NCBI GenBank assembly: GCA_040768905.1
Contig: JAXGMA010000001.1
Span: 1,674,001-1,738,000, forward strand
Direction: 5' to 3'
DNA length: 64,000 nt
Source: SZUA-584 sp040768905
GTDB taxonomy: Bacteria; Bacillota; Clostridia; Christensenellales; SZUA-584
Part shown: piece after piece, positions 7,855-16,014 of the stretch
Numbering within the stretch: position 1 is the stretch's first letter
How the letters are laid out: each line of letters begins with the position of its first letter
Notes under the pieces: model-generated
Told to the model about the DNA's origin: nothing
The model's database searches: none
The model's input: only the letters and a program-made list of their open reading frames with translations
Made by a program: the position numbers and the translations under genes

Positions 7855-9936
7855 CTAATTCTTTTCCTTGCTGGTGAGCTTATCGATGATGTATTGCCCC
7901 CCGATCTGCGCACTCTGGCCGAAATGTGCGATATACGTCTGCATGATCTCTGATATCTTCGCAGCAAATTTTTCACTTGAGCCCAATAGCTCTTCAACGG
8001 CAGCGCACAGCTTATCAAGGCTGAGCGGATCGATACTTTTCCCGATCTGGCTGCGCAGCATTATTTCCAAAGGTTTGGCTTCGATCACATCGTATTGGGG
8101 ATTATTGATCTTAGGAGGCGTGTCGATAAAAATCACAGGCCTCTTTGTGACAAATGCGAACTCATACGCCGTTCCCGACCAGTCGGTAATGACAATATCT
8201 GAATTGAAAATCGAGCTGCTGTCCGAAAAATCCAGCTCAAAGGAAAGATCGTCTCCTTCATAACATTTATAGTGTTCCACGATGGCATTCATTTTCACGG
8301 CATAACGTTTGACATACTCGGGATGCGGCCTTACAACCACCTTAAAGCCTTTGCCAAGCAATGCGTCGAGGATCTCATGGATGCAGCTGTCGAGGATATT
8401 GTGCTCCTGCCATGACGGTGCGATGAGTATCTTGCTGCTTTCGCGCTTTCGTTTGTCCATCATATCGTAACGCGACTGCAGTTCCTCGAGCATGGCGTAG
8501 CCGCATAAAACAAGGTTCTTTTCCGGCAGATGATAATGCTGTTCTGTCTGCCGGATTTCATCTATCTGGAACGCACCGACACAAAAGATAGTATCGTAAT
8601 GATCGAGCGCACCCTTTTTGAGAACCATGGTCGTGCTCAGCGGATAATGAAACATGTACACATATTCAATATCCTTTCGCACCAGCGAACGCTTCAGATG
8701 GTACTGCTGAAGATCCGACATCGTCATCACGAACATATCCGCCTCTATTTTCATAAACAGCACGATCAGCCTGTTGTCGTCAATATAATACGGGCGAAGC
8801 TGGGGGCTTTCTGATGCAAACACCTGGTCGTCTGGATCGCTCGTCACATAATGGATGACTATCTTCGAATTCTCTGTGATGTAGTCGATAACGCCTTTGA
8901 AATATTTATAGAACCCGCTCTTTTCAGAATAAAAAACCAACTGTTTGACATTGTCTTCGTCAAAAAAGCGCCTGTAATCCTGCTTTGCCCTGGCTTTCTG
9001 TTCGGCGGTCGGCTTGAGCTTCTTTTCAAGCTCCCTGCTTTTTGCCAGTGCCAGCTTGCTCTTCTCCAAAGCCTCATAATCAATGTATTTTTTCGGGGGA
9101 TACATCAAATTGACAGCCAGCATCAGCAGCAGGGATATCAGATTGCTCAATATCCAGTAAAAGCCGACGCCTGCAGGCACGATAAAAGCGAAGTAGAATG
9201 AAAAAAACATCAGGAACAACGCCATTCCCCAGCGTCCGAACCATCCGGCCTCACGCTGCAAGACATTGACTTTATTCTGAACGGCCGAAAGCAGTACGGC
9301 ACTCCCGCCGGAGAGGATCGGAACGAGCAGCATGATGTTCCACTCAAGCGCGGGTATAGCGGCCAGGTTGACACCCAAAAAATGAAGGTCAAGCGTCTTT
9401 ATTTTCGCGATAGCGTCGGCAGCGCCGGAGACTGGGACACCCGAGAATGCGGTCGTATAGAACGGATCGTTGATCAGTTCGATGACTTTAAGCTGCGCAC
9501 CGGACCCAAGCTCTGCTGTACCAAGTATCTCAGACGCTTTTTGCACCAACGCATTGATGGTATTGGCATCAATGTGCAGCAAGTGCTGCAGCGGGTTATA
9601 CACGACGGCAATCAGCCCGAGGATGATCGGTATCTGTATCAGCAACGGAATCGTGCCGGCAAGGGGCTTATAATTCTCCTGTTTATATAACGCCAATTGC
9701 TTCTCGGCAACCGTGTCCCGGCTGCCGACACAAGACGCTGCGATCTCATTGATCCGCGGCTGAAGCTTTACCATTTTTATTGAATTTTTTTGCACCCATA
9801 TGTTGAGCGGAAACATCAGAGCTTTGGTCAGCAATGCAAACAATAATATAGCAACGCCGTAATTTTTGACCAGTTCATAGCACAGCCACATGATATATCC
9901 AAGAGGGATACCAATGATCGTGTTGATTACATCCAT
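7855..9936 (-). CDS. YidC/Oxa1 membrane insertase fused to CDP-glycerol glycerophosphotransferase-type domain
   Basis: 693 residues with two recognisable halves. Residues 1-275 are a YidC/Oxa1/Alb3 insertase of Gram-positive type: ALLTKALMFPLNIW, QPRINEIAA, LYKQENYKPLAGTIPLLIQIPIILGL, and the final VGFYWILSNLISLL helix. A basic helical linker (about 285-320) leads to a transferase domain of the TagB/TagF type (PF04464-like), with APSWQEHNILDS, RPHPEY (536-541) and DSSSIFNSDIVITDWSGTAYE (572-592). The latter are the family's nucleotide and phosphate-binding motifs. Such transferases add polyol-phosphate from CDP donors to wall polymers. In this operon the donor could be a CMP-phosphonate. I know of no standard function for the fusion. 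It is the second gene of the operon. Confidence 0.88.
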   Translation of the reverse strand: MDVINTIIGIPLGYIMWLCYELVKNYGVAILLFALLTKALMFPLNIWVQKNSIKMVKLQPRINEIAASCVGSRDTVAEKQLALYKQENYKPLAGTIPLLIQIPIILGLIAVVYNPLQHLLHIDANTINALVQKASEILGTAELGSGAQLKVIELINDPFYTTAFSGVPVSGAADAIAKIKTLDLHFLGVNLAAIPALEWNIMLLVPILSGGSAVLLSAVQNKVNVLQREAGWFGRWGMALFLMFFSFYFAFIVPAGVGFYWILSNLISLLLMLAVNLMYPPKKYIDYEALEKSKLALAKSRELEKKLKPTAEQKARAKQDYRRFFDEDNVKQLVFYSEKSGFYKYFKGVIDYITENSKIVIHYVTSDPDDQVFASESPQLRPYYIDDNRLIVLFMKIEADMFVMTMSDLQQYHLKRSLVRKDIEYVYMFHYPLSTTMVLKKGALDHYDTIFCVGAFQIDEIRQTEQHYHLPEKNLVLCGYAMLEELQSRYDMMDKRKRESSKILIAPSWQEHNILDSCIHEILDALLGKGFKVVVRPHPEYVKRYAVKMNAIVEHYKCYEGDDLSFELDFSDSSSIFNSDIVITDWSGTAYEFAFVTKRPVIFIDTPPKINNPQYDVIEAKPLEIMLRSQIGKSIDPLSLDKLCAAVEELLGSSEKFAAKISEIMQTYIAHFGQSAQIGGQYIIDKLTSKEKN

Positions 9937-10004
9937 GCGTCACACCTTAATACGTTATTCAATACAAAAGATACGGGCGCCATTCTGCACATCATATCTG
10001 GATC

Positions 10005-11780
10005 TCAACGGGGCTTTGGAATGATGCCGCGAAGACTGTCCGGAGAATCAGATGTGATGGGGTCTTCGATCGGTGGGAAATCCAGCCCTTCGTAGAGACT
10101 GAGTATAAAGCGCAGCGTATTGATTCCGGAAAGCCCCTCGATATCATACTTGTGTCCTTTGATATATACCGCGTTCATGATACGGCAGGAATCTTTATCG
10201 GTGATATAAAAGATATGCTTTTTCTTGCAGTCTGCGTGATAGCGTATACCATGGTCAGACATAATGATGATGATGCTGTCCGGGTCATTCTCTATGATCG
10301 CAGAGAGACTCACCATCAAATGCTTGTTGATGAATTTGTATTGATTCAAATATATATCTGTATTTTCCCAGTTTCGGCATTCACCGTATGGGATGATGCC
10401 GCCGTATTCATTGAAGACAAAGGGGACATGAGTGGCCAGCATATAGGCATAGATCACACGGGGCGCAGTATGAATGTAACTATCCGGGTCTTCAAAGAAT
10501 TCGAATTTGGAAAGCAGGGCATCTGCATAATCGCTGAGTTTGTGCCTCTTGTACTCTCTGGACTCGCGAATGTAGTCAGAGGGATAAAATCCCCATTGAT
10601 TGAGCGCCTTTGTGTCCACGGCCGTGCCGGAACTGACGGCCTGGCTTCCTAACAGATCAGAAAGCGCCCCTGATATAGAATTGTCAGAAACGATCTCATC
10701 AGCTTCGTCATCGCCGAACATATTGACCACTTTCTCGTAAGCCGAGCCCCCTCTGCCGGAGCTTAGGCTCTCGATGCCTTCAAAGTACTTGCTGTCCGCG
10801 ATCTGGAACTGTGCATAGCCGAGCTCAGAAAAAATTGAAAACAGCGGTGCTTCTGATATGGCCTCCATGCATTTGGTTTTGGATAGCTTCCTAGAAATAT
10901 AATCTAAGTTCAGTAAGTCGGCAAAGGCATGCGCCGTCTGGTTGTCGGTGGAATAACTCTCCCTTGAGACATTGAAACCTGCTATATCGAGAAAATCATA
11001 GAACACTTCGTTATCGTAGCCGTAGTATTTGGACATGATGTCGAAAGTGCCGTACTCATCCAGAATAAAAAAGTAGACGTTGGGCAGTCCAAAAGACGCG
11101 GGTTCAGTGGCGATGCCGTCCTTTGCAACGCTTGCTTCATTGACAGGCACCGGAATGGTTTGTGACGAGAAAGCCACAGCTGCGGCAGGGACAGCGGCAT
11201 CCGCTGCATCATCTAAGGATGCGGTTTTGCCTGAAGCGATAAAAGCTAAAACAGCGTTGAACAGAACAAGGCCTGTAAAGGTCAATGATAAAATCTTGGT
11301 CACGATATGCAGGGGAAACTTCTTTTTATAAAGCAGCCGAAGCAGAAAAAAAACGCCTGTCACGAGAACAACATATAAGATCAAGGCGCCGATAAGGGCG
11401 GGGTTGAGCGTTTGAACGAATAATCGCAGGAAATCCACCAGCCAGGTAAAGTTGACAGCCAGAAAGGCCGCCACCGCAACGAAAGCGCCCGCATAATACG
11501 GTTTTCGTACAAAAACCCGCAAAACCGCGAAAACAGCAACGCTGGCCCCCATATAGATCCACATGGATGTCCCGAGATCAGAAAAAGCCACCAATCCAAC
11601 GTTGCTGGCAAAGATCTGGACCGTGCGGAGTGCGCATATCGCCGCTATCAGAAACACGGAAAAAATCATCTCTGCGACAAAAGAGCCCACAGCGCGTTTT
11701 GCTTCAGGCTCTGCCGGCAAAGGAGTGTCATTCAATGCATTCATGCGGACATTTCGTGCTTTTTCTGCCTTCTTTTCCAT
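10005..11780 (-). CDS. Polytopic membrane protein with sulfatase/phosphoglycerol transferase-fold domain
   Basis: First gene of the phosphonate operon. ATG 11780 is preferred because GGGGGA precedes it; an upstream in-frame start would overlap the promoter -10. The 591-residue protein has five membrane segments (about 36-55, 72-90, 97-118, 128-150, 162-183), then an extracellular alkaline phosphatase-superfamily domain. Visible residues are the first metal Asp in FILDEYG (241), a likely nucleophile Thr282 in DNQTAHAFA, a metal or substrate His in THVPFVF, and the SDHG motif (509-511). The superfamily includes lipoteichoic acid synthases and phosphoethanolamine transferases, so transfer of a phosphonate or polyol-phosphate group to a surface glycan is plausible. 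Hydrolysis is the alternative. Confidence 0.75.
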   Translation of the reverse strand: MEKKAEKARNVRMNALNDTPLPAEPEAKRAVGSFVAEMIFSVFLIAAICALRTVQIFASNVGLVAFSDLGTSMWIYMGASVAVFAVLRVFVRKPYYAGAFVAVAAFLAVNFTWLVDFLRLFVQTLNPALIGALILYVVLVTGVFFLLRLLYKKKFPLHIVTKILSLTFTGLVLFNAVLAFIASGKTASLDDAADAAVPAAAVAFSSQTIPVPVNEASVAKDGIATEPASFGLPNVYFFILDEYGTFDIMSKYYGYDNEVFYDFLDIAGFNVSRESYSTDNQTAHAFADLLNLDYISRKLSKTKCMEAISEAPLFSIFSELGYAQFQIADSKYFEGIESLSSGRGGSAYEKVVNMFGDDEADEIVSDNSISGALSDLLGSQAVSSGTAVDTKALNQWGFYPSDYIRESREYKRHKLSDYADALLSKFEFFEDPDSYIHTAPRVIYAYMLATHVPFVFNEYGGIIPYGECRNWENTDIYLNQYKFINKHLMVSLSAIIENDPDSIIIIMSDHGIRYHADCKKKHIFYITDKDSCRIMNAVYIKGHKYDIEGLSGINTLRFILSLYEGLDFPPIEDPITSDSPDSLRGIIPKPR

Positions 11781-11808
11781 TGGTAGTGTTCCCCCGATGA
11801 TTAAAAAA

Positions 11809-11837
11809 ATTATATATTGTTCCACATTTGTTGTCAA
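11809..11837 (-). promoter_or_regulatory. Near-consensus promoter of the phosphonate operon
   Basis: Read on the minus strand: TTGACA (11837-11832), a 17-base spacer and TATAAT (11814-11809), both perfect sigma-A hexamers at ideal spacing. It lies about 30 bases upstream of the first gene's start codon and implies strong, possibly constitutive transcription of all seven genes. Confidence 0.85.
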
Positions 11838-11898
11838 GATTGGGGGCAAAGAGCAGGCCTGTTCTGATTAAATAATCCTAGACGTTAAAAACCCGCCA

Positions 11899-11927
11899 TT
11901 GACACACCGTAAGTGAAAGTATATAAT
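11899..11927 (+). promoter_or_regulatory. Promoter of the TPP riboswitch-thiT unit
   Basis: TTGACA (11899-11904), a 17-base spacer and TATAAT (11922-11927). It ends about ten bases before the riboswitch aptamer. It is divergent from the phosphonate promoter, with about 60 bases between the two -35 boxes. Confidence 0.85.
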
Positions 11928-11935
11928 GCTCTTAA

Positions 11936-12022
11936 CCGCTGGGGGTGCCGGTTTCGGCTGAGATGCGTTTTTAAGCGCAAAACCCTTTGAACCTGTTGGG
12001 TCATTCCAACGTAGGGAAGCAA
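11936..12022 (+). ncRNA. TPP riboswitch (THI element)
   Basis: The conserved THI-box segments are all present in order: GGGGGTGCCGG, GGCTGAGA, the variable stem, ACCCTTTGAACCTG and GTAGGGAAGC. Binding of thiamine pyrophosphate should favour the terminator hairpin immediately downstream and so lower thiT expression when thiamine is plentiful. Confidence 0.96.
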
Positions 12023-12034
12023 AAGACTTCTTGG

Positions 12035-12066
12035 AACCTGTGCGGTGTCACGGGTTTTTGCTTTTT
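12035..12066 (+). terminator. Riboswitch-controlled intrinsic terminator
   Basis: The arms AACCTGTG (12035-12042) and CACGGGTT (12049-12056) form an eight-pair stem including one G-U pair, followed by a T-rich run. It sits between the TPP aptamer and thiT, the usual expression platform. Confidence 0.8.
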
Positions 12067-12154
12067 AAGGGGATATACTGCGGTATATCCTTTTTTATCA
12101 GCAAAAATGTCTTTTCTCCAAAGCCTCAGGCGGAAAAAAAAAGAGGTGTATTTT

Positions 12155-12844
12155 ATGGAGAACAATTTAGAACAATTCAGTTTGAGCTTTGGCGCATTTC
12201 TTGATGCCAACCGCACATTGATACTCATTGCGGCTGGCCTGATGCTTGTGCTTGGCGCCGTGTTTTTACTCAAGCGCAAAGGCGCCGCTAAAAGTTCATG
12301 GACGATCCGCGAGCTGTCCGCGGCGGCGATGTGCCTCGCGCTGGCGTTCCTGCTTTCATATCTGCGGCTCTGGAGAATGCCGCAGGGCGGCTCGATCACA
12401 CCGGCGAGCATGCTGCCTATCATGCTGTTCGCGTATGTCTTTGGTACGCCCAAAGGGCTGATCGTCGGCCTGGCGTACGGTTTCCTGCAATGCCTGCAGG
12501 ATTTCTGGATCGTGCATTGGGCACAGTTCCTGCTTGACTACATTCTCGGATTCATGGTGCTTGGCTTGGCGGGTGTGTTCCGCAAAAATATCATTGCGGG
12601 CATGGCGATCGCGGGCCTGCTGCGTTTTGGGATGCATGTTGTATCGGGCGTGGTCTTCTTTGCCGAATACGCCGGAGATCAGCCTGTACTTTGGTATTCC
12701 CTAAGCTACAATTTATTTGCTTTGATAGACCTAGCCATCTGCATCGTGATCACAGCGATACCGCCGGTTTACAACATGGTCAAATCGCTTAAAAGCCGGC
12801 TTGGCAAGCCCACCCCTGCTTCAGCGAACACATCGGAGGCGTAA
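12155..12844 (+). CDS. Thiamine ECF transporter substrate-binding subunit ThiT
   Basis: Membrane-embedded S-component that binds thiamine and docks on a shared ECF energising module (not in this window). From ATG 12155, preceded by AAGAGGTG, the protein has 229 residues; the upstream frame runs back through the riboswitch and is not used. Six hydrophobic segments are visible. The ThiT signature LRLWRMPQGGSITPASMLPI follows the second or third segment and supplies thiamine-binding residues. An extra N-terminal segment and about 40 hydrophilic residues precede the core, so it is somewhat longer than typical ThiT. Regulated by the upstream TPP riboswitch. Confidence 0.93.
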   Translation: MENNLEQFSLSFGAFLDANRTLILIAAGLMLVLGAVFLLKRKGAAKSSWTIRELSAAAMCLALAFLLSYLRLWRMPQGGSITPASMLPIMLFAYVFGTPKGLIVGLAYGFLQCLQDFWIVHWAQFLLDYILGFMVLGLAGVFRKNIIAGMAIAGLLRFGMHVVSGVVFFAEYAGDQPVLWYSLSYNLFALIDLAICIVITAIPPVYNMVKSLKSRLGKPTPASANTSEA

Positions 12845-12867
12845 CTTGCTTCTTGATAAAGATGAAA

Positions 12868-12898
12868 GAACCCGGGGCTTTTCCCCGGGTTCGTTTTA
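12868..12898. terminator. Bidirectional terminator between thiT and gpi
   Basis: The arms GAACCCGGGG (12868-12877) and CCCCGGGTTC (12883-12892) form a perfect 10-pair stem with a five-base loop, flanked by T-rich sequence on the thiT side and a short T run on the other strand. It serves both converging genes. Confidence 0.85.
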
Positions 12899-14248
12899 TT
12901 CGATGATCAATCTTTCATCCTTTTTTGGGCGCGCGTCAAGCTCTTTCTTTTTCTTCTCATAACCCGCCTTGCCCATCAGCGCGAATGTGGCCAGTTTGCC
13001 TTCCTCAACACCCGGCTGGTCAAAGGTATTGATACGGAGCATCTCGCCCGTATATGCCGTTGCCATTTCAAAGAAGTGCAGCAAAGCGCCTACGGTATAC
13101 GCGTTCACTGTTGGCAGCGTGATGGTGATGTTTGGCCTCTGCGCCTTGCAGAGCGCGTATTCGGTCGCCCTGCGTTCGGCTTTGAGCAGCTGCCCGAATG
13201 TTTTTCCAGCAAGGAATGCTAAATCTTCGATATACTCAAACGCGGACGGAATATCAAGGTCGTTCCGAAACGCTTCCACTTCGAGGAACGTGACGATCTT
13301 GTCAAACGGGCCTTCAGTGTAAAGCTGAATCTGCGAATGCTGGTCCGTCACGCCAAGCGCCTTGACGGGCGTCTGCCCCGCGAACACCTCGTTGCCTTCA
13401 AGATCGTATCTTTTGCCTAAAGATTCAGCCCAAAGCTGCGCATACCAGTCGGACATGAATTTTAAACTGTCCGCATAAGGCAGCATCACGCTGATGTTGT
13501 ATCCTTTTCTTACGCCAAGCACATGCAGCAGCGCATAAAGCAGCGCCGGATTATCGGCTTCGCGCGCACACAGCGTATCCATGTATGCCGCGCCTTTGAG
13601 CATCGCACGGATATCATGGCCGCACACCGCCGCTGGCAACAGCCCGACGGGGGTCAGTTCGGAAAAACGGCCGCCTACGCCTGCTGGTATCACAAAAGAC
13701 TGCAAACCCTCTTTTTGGACGATGCGCACGAGATCCCCGTTTTTTTCGTCTGTTGTCGCTATGATATGGCGGGCAAACGGCAACCCCGCCTTTTCAAGAG
13801 CATTTGCAGCAAACATCAGCTGTGCCATCGTTTCAGACGTCTTCCCCGATTTGGTGATGACATTGAAAACGGTTCTTTTAAGATTAAGCCCGCCGAAAAC
13901 GCGAGTTAAGCGCTCGGGATCCACGTTGTCTTCTACGAAGAGGTGCATTTTGTCCGCGCCTGTGCCAAGCGCCTGCTCCACAGCGATAGGCCCAAGCGCC
14001 GATCCGCCGATGCCAAGTACGACAAAATTTTCGAATTCTTCCCTTATCCTTTCAGCGGCTGCGCTGATATCTTCTATAACGGCCGCCTGTCCGAACGGCA
14101 GCTGCCGGAAACCCGGTGCCTTTTGCATCAGCGCGCTGTGGGCATCCTCGGCCATATTCTGGGCGAAAAGAAGATCAGCGGCAGAAAACCCGCGCTCACC
14201 CACTTGTTTTGCCATCATGTTATTGAAATCAAACCGTATGTTCTCCAT
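12896..14248 (-). CDS. pgi: Glucose-6-phosphate isomerase
   Basis: Interconverts glucose 6-phosphate and fructose 6-phosphate in glycolysis; cytoplasmic. The 450-residue length matches the short bacterial form. Visible motifs are VVLGIGGSALGPIAVEQAL, the phosphate-binding VITKSGKTSET, VGGRFSELTPVGLLPAA (catalytic region), and QLYTEGPFDK plus the late conserved NTFDQPGVEEGK. Start ATG 14248 follows AGGAG by five bases. It stands alone, divergent from the next gene and convergent with thiT. Confidence 0.96.
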   Translation of the reverse strand: MENIRFDFNNMMAKQVGERGFSAADLLFAQNMAEDAHSALMQKAPGFRQLPFGQAAVIEDISAAAERIREEFENFVVLGIGGSALGPIAVEQALGTGADKMHLFVEDNVDPERLTRVFGGLNLKRTVFNVITKSGKTSETMAQLMFAANALEKAGLPFARHIIATTDEKNGDLVRIVQKEGLQSFVIPAGVGGRFSELTPVGLLPAAVCGHDIRAMLKGAAYMDTLCAREADNPALLYALLHVLGVRKGYNISVMLPYADSLKFMSDWYAQLWAESLGKRYDLEGNEVFAGQTPVKALGVTDQHSQIQLYTEGPFDKIVTFLEVEAFRNDLDIPSAFEYIEDLAFLAGKTFGQLLKAERRATEYALCKAQRPNITITLPTVNAYTVGALLHFFEMATAYTGEMLRINTFDQPGVEEGKLATFALMGKAGYEKKKKELDARPKKDERLIIE

Positions 14249-14365
14249 ACTGACTCCTAAATTTGTTACTTATCATTCAATTATAGTCAAACGTTGTTCA
14301 TTATTTGCATGCTGCTGCCATAAAGGCGCTCATCTGCCGCATATATATGCTTTGAGGTGAATCAA

Positions 14366-14893
14366 ATGAATAAATTCAAAGACAAACGCTCGCTGGTTGC
14401 CGCTGCATGTGTCAGCGCAGCCTTGCTCGTCAGCGCCGTCCTGCTGGCAGTCAACTTATCCCCTTCTGTTAATGCCGTTTTTTCATCCGGCAGTGCTGAC
14501 CTTGCACGGCTCACAGTCAACGTGGTGGAAGGCTACTCAGAAGCGCCGATCGCCGGTGCTAAAGTCGTCATTGTTGAAACGGGCAAAGCCTATGAAACAA
14601 ACGAAAACGGAATGACTGGCATCATAGAAGTACCCTTTGTGCGCGATACGCGTTACGACCGCATCTTGCAAAAGCCCTGGGGTGAAGTCTCTCTGATCAT
14701 ATACAAAGATGGGTTTGTGCCCTATGCGCTTTTTTACCTTCAGCTGCTCAAAGGCCAGACACGCGAAGGTGTCAAAATACTGCTTTTCGAGCACGATGAA
14801 GGGGAAATCAACGCACCCTTTTCCATCATTGAAGGCCCAAGCAGAGTTTGGGTCAACAAACTGGTCGAAATGTATCAGCCAAAAATACCCTAA
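14366..14893 (+). CDS. Secreted or anchored protein with carboxypeptidase-regulatory-like domain
   Basis: 175 residues from ATG 14366, with GAGGTG as ribosome binding site; the nominal GTG at 14357 is part of that site. An N-terminal signal anchor (about residues 9-30) has no lipobox. It is followed by a beta-sandwich-like segment, LTVNVVEGYSEAPIAGAKVVIVE..AYETNENGMTGII, in the style of carboxypeptidase regulatory or Cna-B domains. The rest is unrecognised but well-formed. It probably acts outside the cell. Its stop codon overlaps the last codons of minE on the other strand by four bases, so the two transcripts converge with no terminator between them. Confidence 0.65.
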   Translation: MNKFKDKRSLVAAACVSAALLVSAVLLAVNLSPSVNAVFSSGSADLARLTVNVVEGYSEAPIAGAKVVIVETGKAYETNENGMTGIIEVPFVRDTRYDRILQKPWGEVSLIIYKDGFVPYALFYLQLLKGQTREGVKILLFEHDEGEINAPFSIIEGPSRVWVNKLVEMYQPKIP

Positions 14894-15168
14894 TATTTGT
14901 TCCTTCCGAGATTCTTGATGCTCCGGATCGGGATGTTCGCGGTCAGTTTAGTGGCTGTGCTGCCGCTTTTCGTTTCGGAAAAATTCTTGATCTCCACATC
15001 AAATGCGCTCTCATCCACAACAAAATACTTGGATATGACACCAATGATATCTTTGCGAAGCATCTCCATGATATTGCTGGAGGGAGATGTGCCTGCCCGA
15101 TCATGTATCAGCACAAGTTTCAAACGTTCTTTCGCGACGCTGCTGGAACCTCTTTTTCTGCCAAACAT
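14890..15168 (-). CDS. minE: Cell division topological specificity factor MinE
   Basis: MinE stimulates MinD ATPase and drives pole-to-pole oscillation of the division inhibitor. About 92 residues: an N-terminal membrane or MinD-binding region with SSVAKERLKLVLIHDRAGTS, then the topological specificity domain with DIIGVISKYFVVD and VDVEI-like strands. GGGGG lies six bases from the second of two tandem ATGs (15168), which I take as the start; the first (15171) is too close. Last gene of the mrdA-minC-minD-minE unit, 12 bases after minD. MinE together with MinD is less common in Bacillota than DivIVA-based positioning but is found in Clostridia. Confidence 0.9.
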   Translation of the reverse strand: MFGRKRGSSSVAKERLKLVLIHDRAGTSPSSNIMEMLRKDIIGVISKYFVVDESAFDVEIKNFSETKSGSTATKLTANIPIRSIKNLGRNKY

Positions 15169-15180
15169 CATATACCCCCT

Positions 15181-15975
15181 CTATCTCACGCCAAAAAGCT
15201 TTTTAAATACAGATGCCAGACCACCGTCTTCTTCAATTTCCAAGAGCGGCACGTTCTCTCCCATGATCCTTCTGGCAATGTTTTGGTATGCCCTGCCCGC
15301 ATGCGCTTTGTTGTTTGAGACGATGGGTTCTCCCATGTTGCTTGAACGGATGATGCTTTCATCCTCAGGCACCACGCCGATCAGTTCAATACCGAGGATG
15401 TCCAGCGTGTCATCGAGCGCCAGCATATCGCCCTTCCTGACCATATCGGCGCGCATGCGGTTGACAAGCAGATGGCAGTCATCAATCTCCGCCGCCGATA
15501 AGAGCCCTATGATCCTGTCCGCGTCACGGACGGAGGAAACCTCGGGCACAGTGATCACGATCGCCGACTTCGCGCCCGCAATGGCATTTTTAAAGCCTTG
15601 TTCAATCCCCGCAGGACAATCGATTAGAATATAATCATATTCTTTTTCGAGCTCTGCGATGAGCTTTTTCATTTGATCAGGGTTGACAGACATTTTGTCA
15701 CGTGTCTGCGCCGCCGGTATAAGAAAAAGGCCGTCATACCGCTTGTCTTTGATTAGCGCCTGCTTTAAGCGGCATGTGCCCTCCACGACGTCGACAAGAT
15801 CATACACGATCCTGTTTTCAAGGCCAAGCACCACATCAAGGTTCCTAAGACCAATATCTGTATCTATCATCACAACGCTTTTGCCCGCCTGGGCAATCCC
15901 CACGCCCAGATTCGCGACGGTTGTTGTTTTGCCTACACCGCCTTTTCCCGATGTCACCACGATGACGTTCTGCAT
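15181..15975 (-). CDS. minD: Septum site-determining ATPase MinD
   Basis: Membrane-associated deviant-Walker ATPase that recruits MinC. ATG 15975 is chosen because GGAGG lies nine bases upstream; a longer frame from TTG 15990 would include that site. The 264-residue protein starts MQNVIVVTSGKGGVGKTTT with the signature Lys of the deviant Walker A, followed by DTDIGLRNLDVVLGLENR and DCPAGIEQGFKNAI. The C-terminal basic amphipathic tail (VFKKLFG) is the membrane-targeting sequence. Between minC and minE. Confidence 0.96.
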   Translation of the reverse strand: MQNVIVVTSGKGGVGKTTTVANLGVGIAQAGKSVVMIDTDIGLRNLDVVLGLENRIVYDLVDVVEGTCRLKQALIKDKRYDGLFLIPAAQTRDKMSVNPDQMKKLIAELEKEYDYILIDCPAGIEQGFKNAIAGAKSAIVITVPEVSSVRDADRIIGLLSAAEIDDCHLLVNRMRADMVRKGDMLALDDTLDILGIELIGVVPEDESIIRSSNMGEPIVSNNKAHAGRAYQNIARRIMGENVPLLEIEEDGGLASVFKKLFGVR

Positions 15976-16014
15976 ACCTTTGCCCTCCAAATAATCTTCT
16001 GTTTGCCGCAGTCT

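Noticed and set aside
7854..8018. N-terminal extension of phosphonopyruvate decarboxylase
   Set aside because: It lies inside the upstream fusion gene and the family N-terminus starts at ATG 7853.
11987..12154. N-terminal extension of ThiT
   Set aside because: The frame runs through the TPP riboswitch and its terminator; the ribosome site and family start support ATG 12155.
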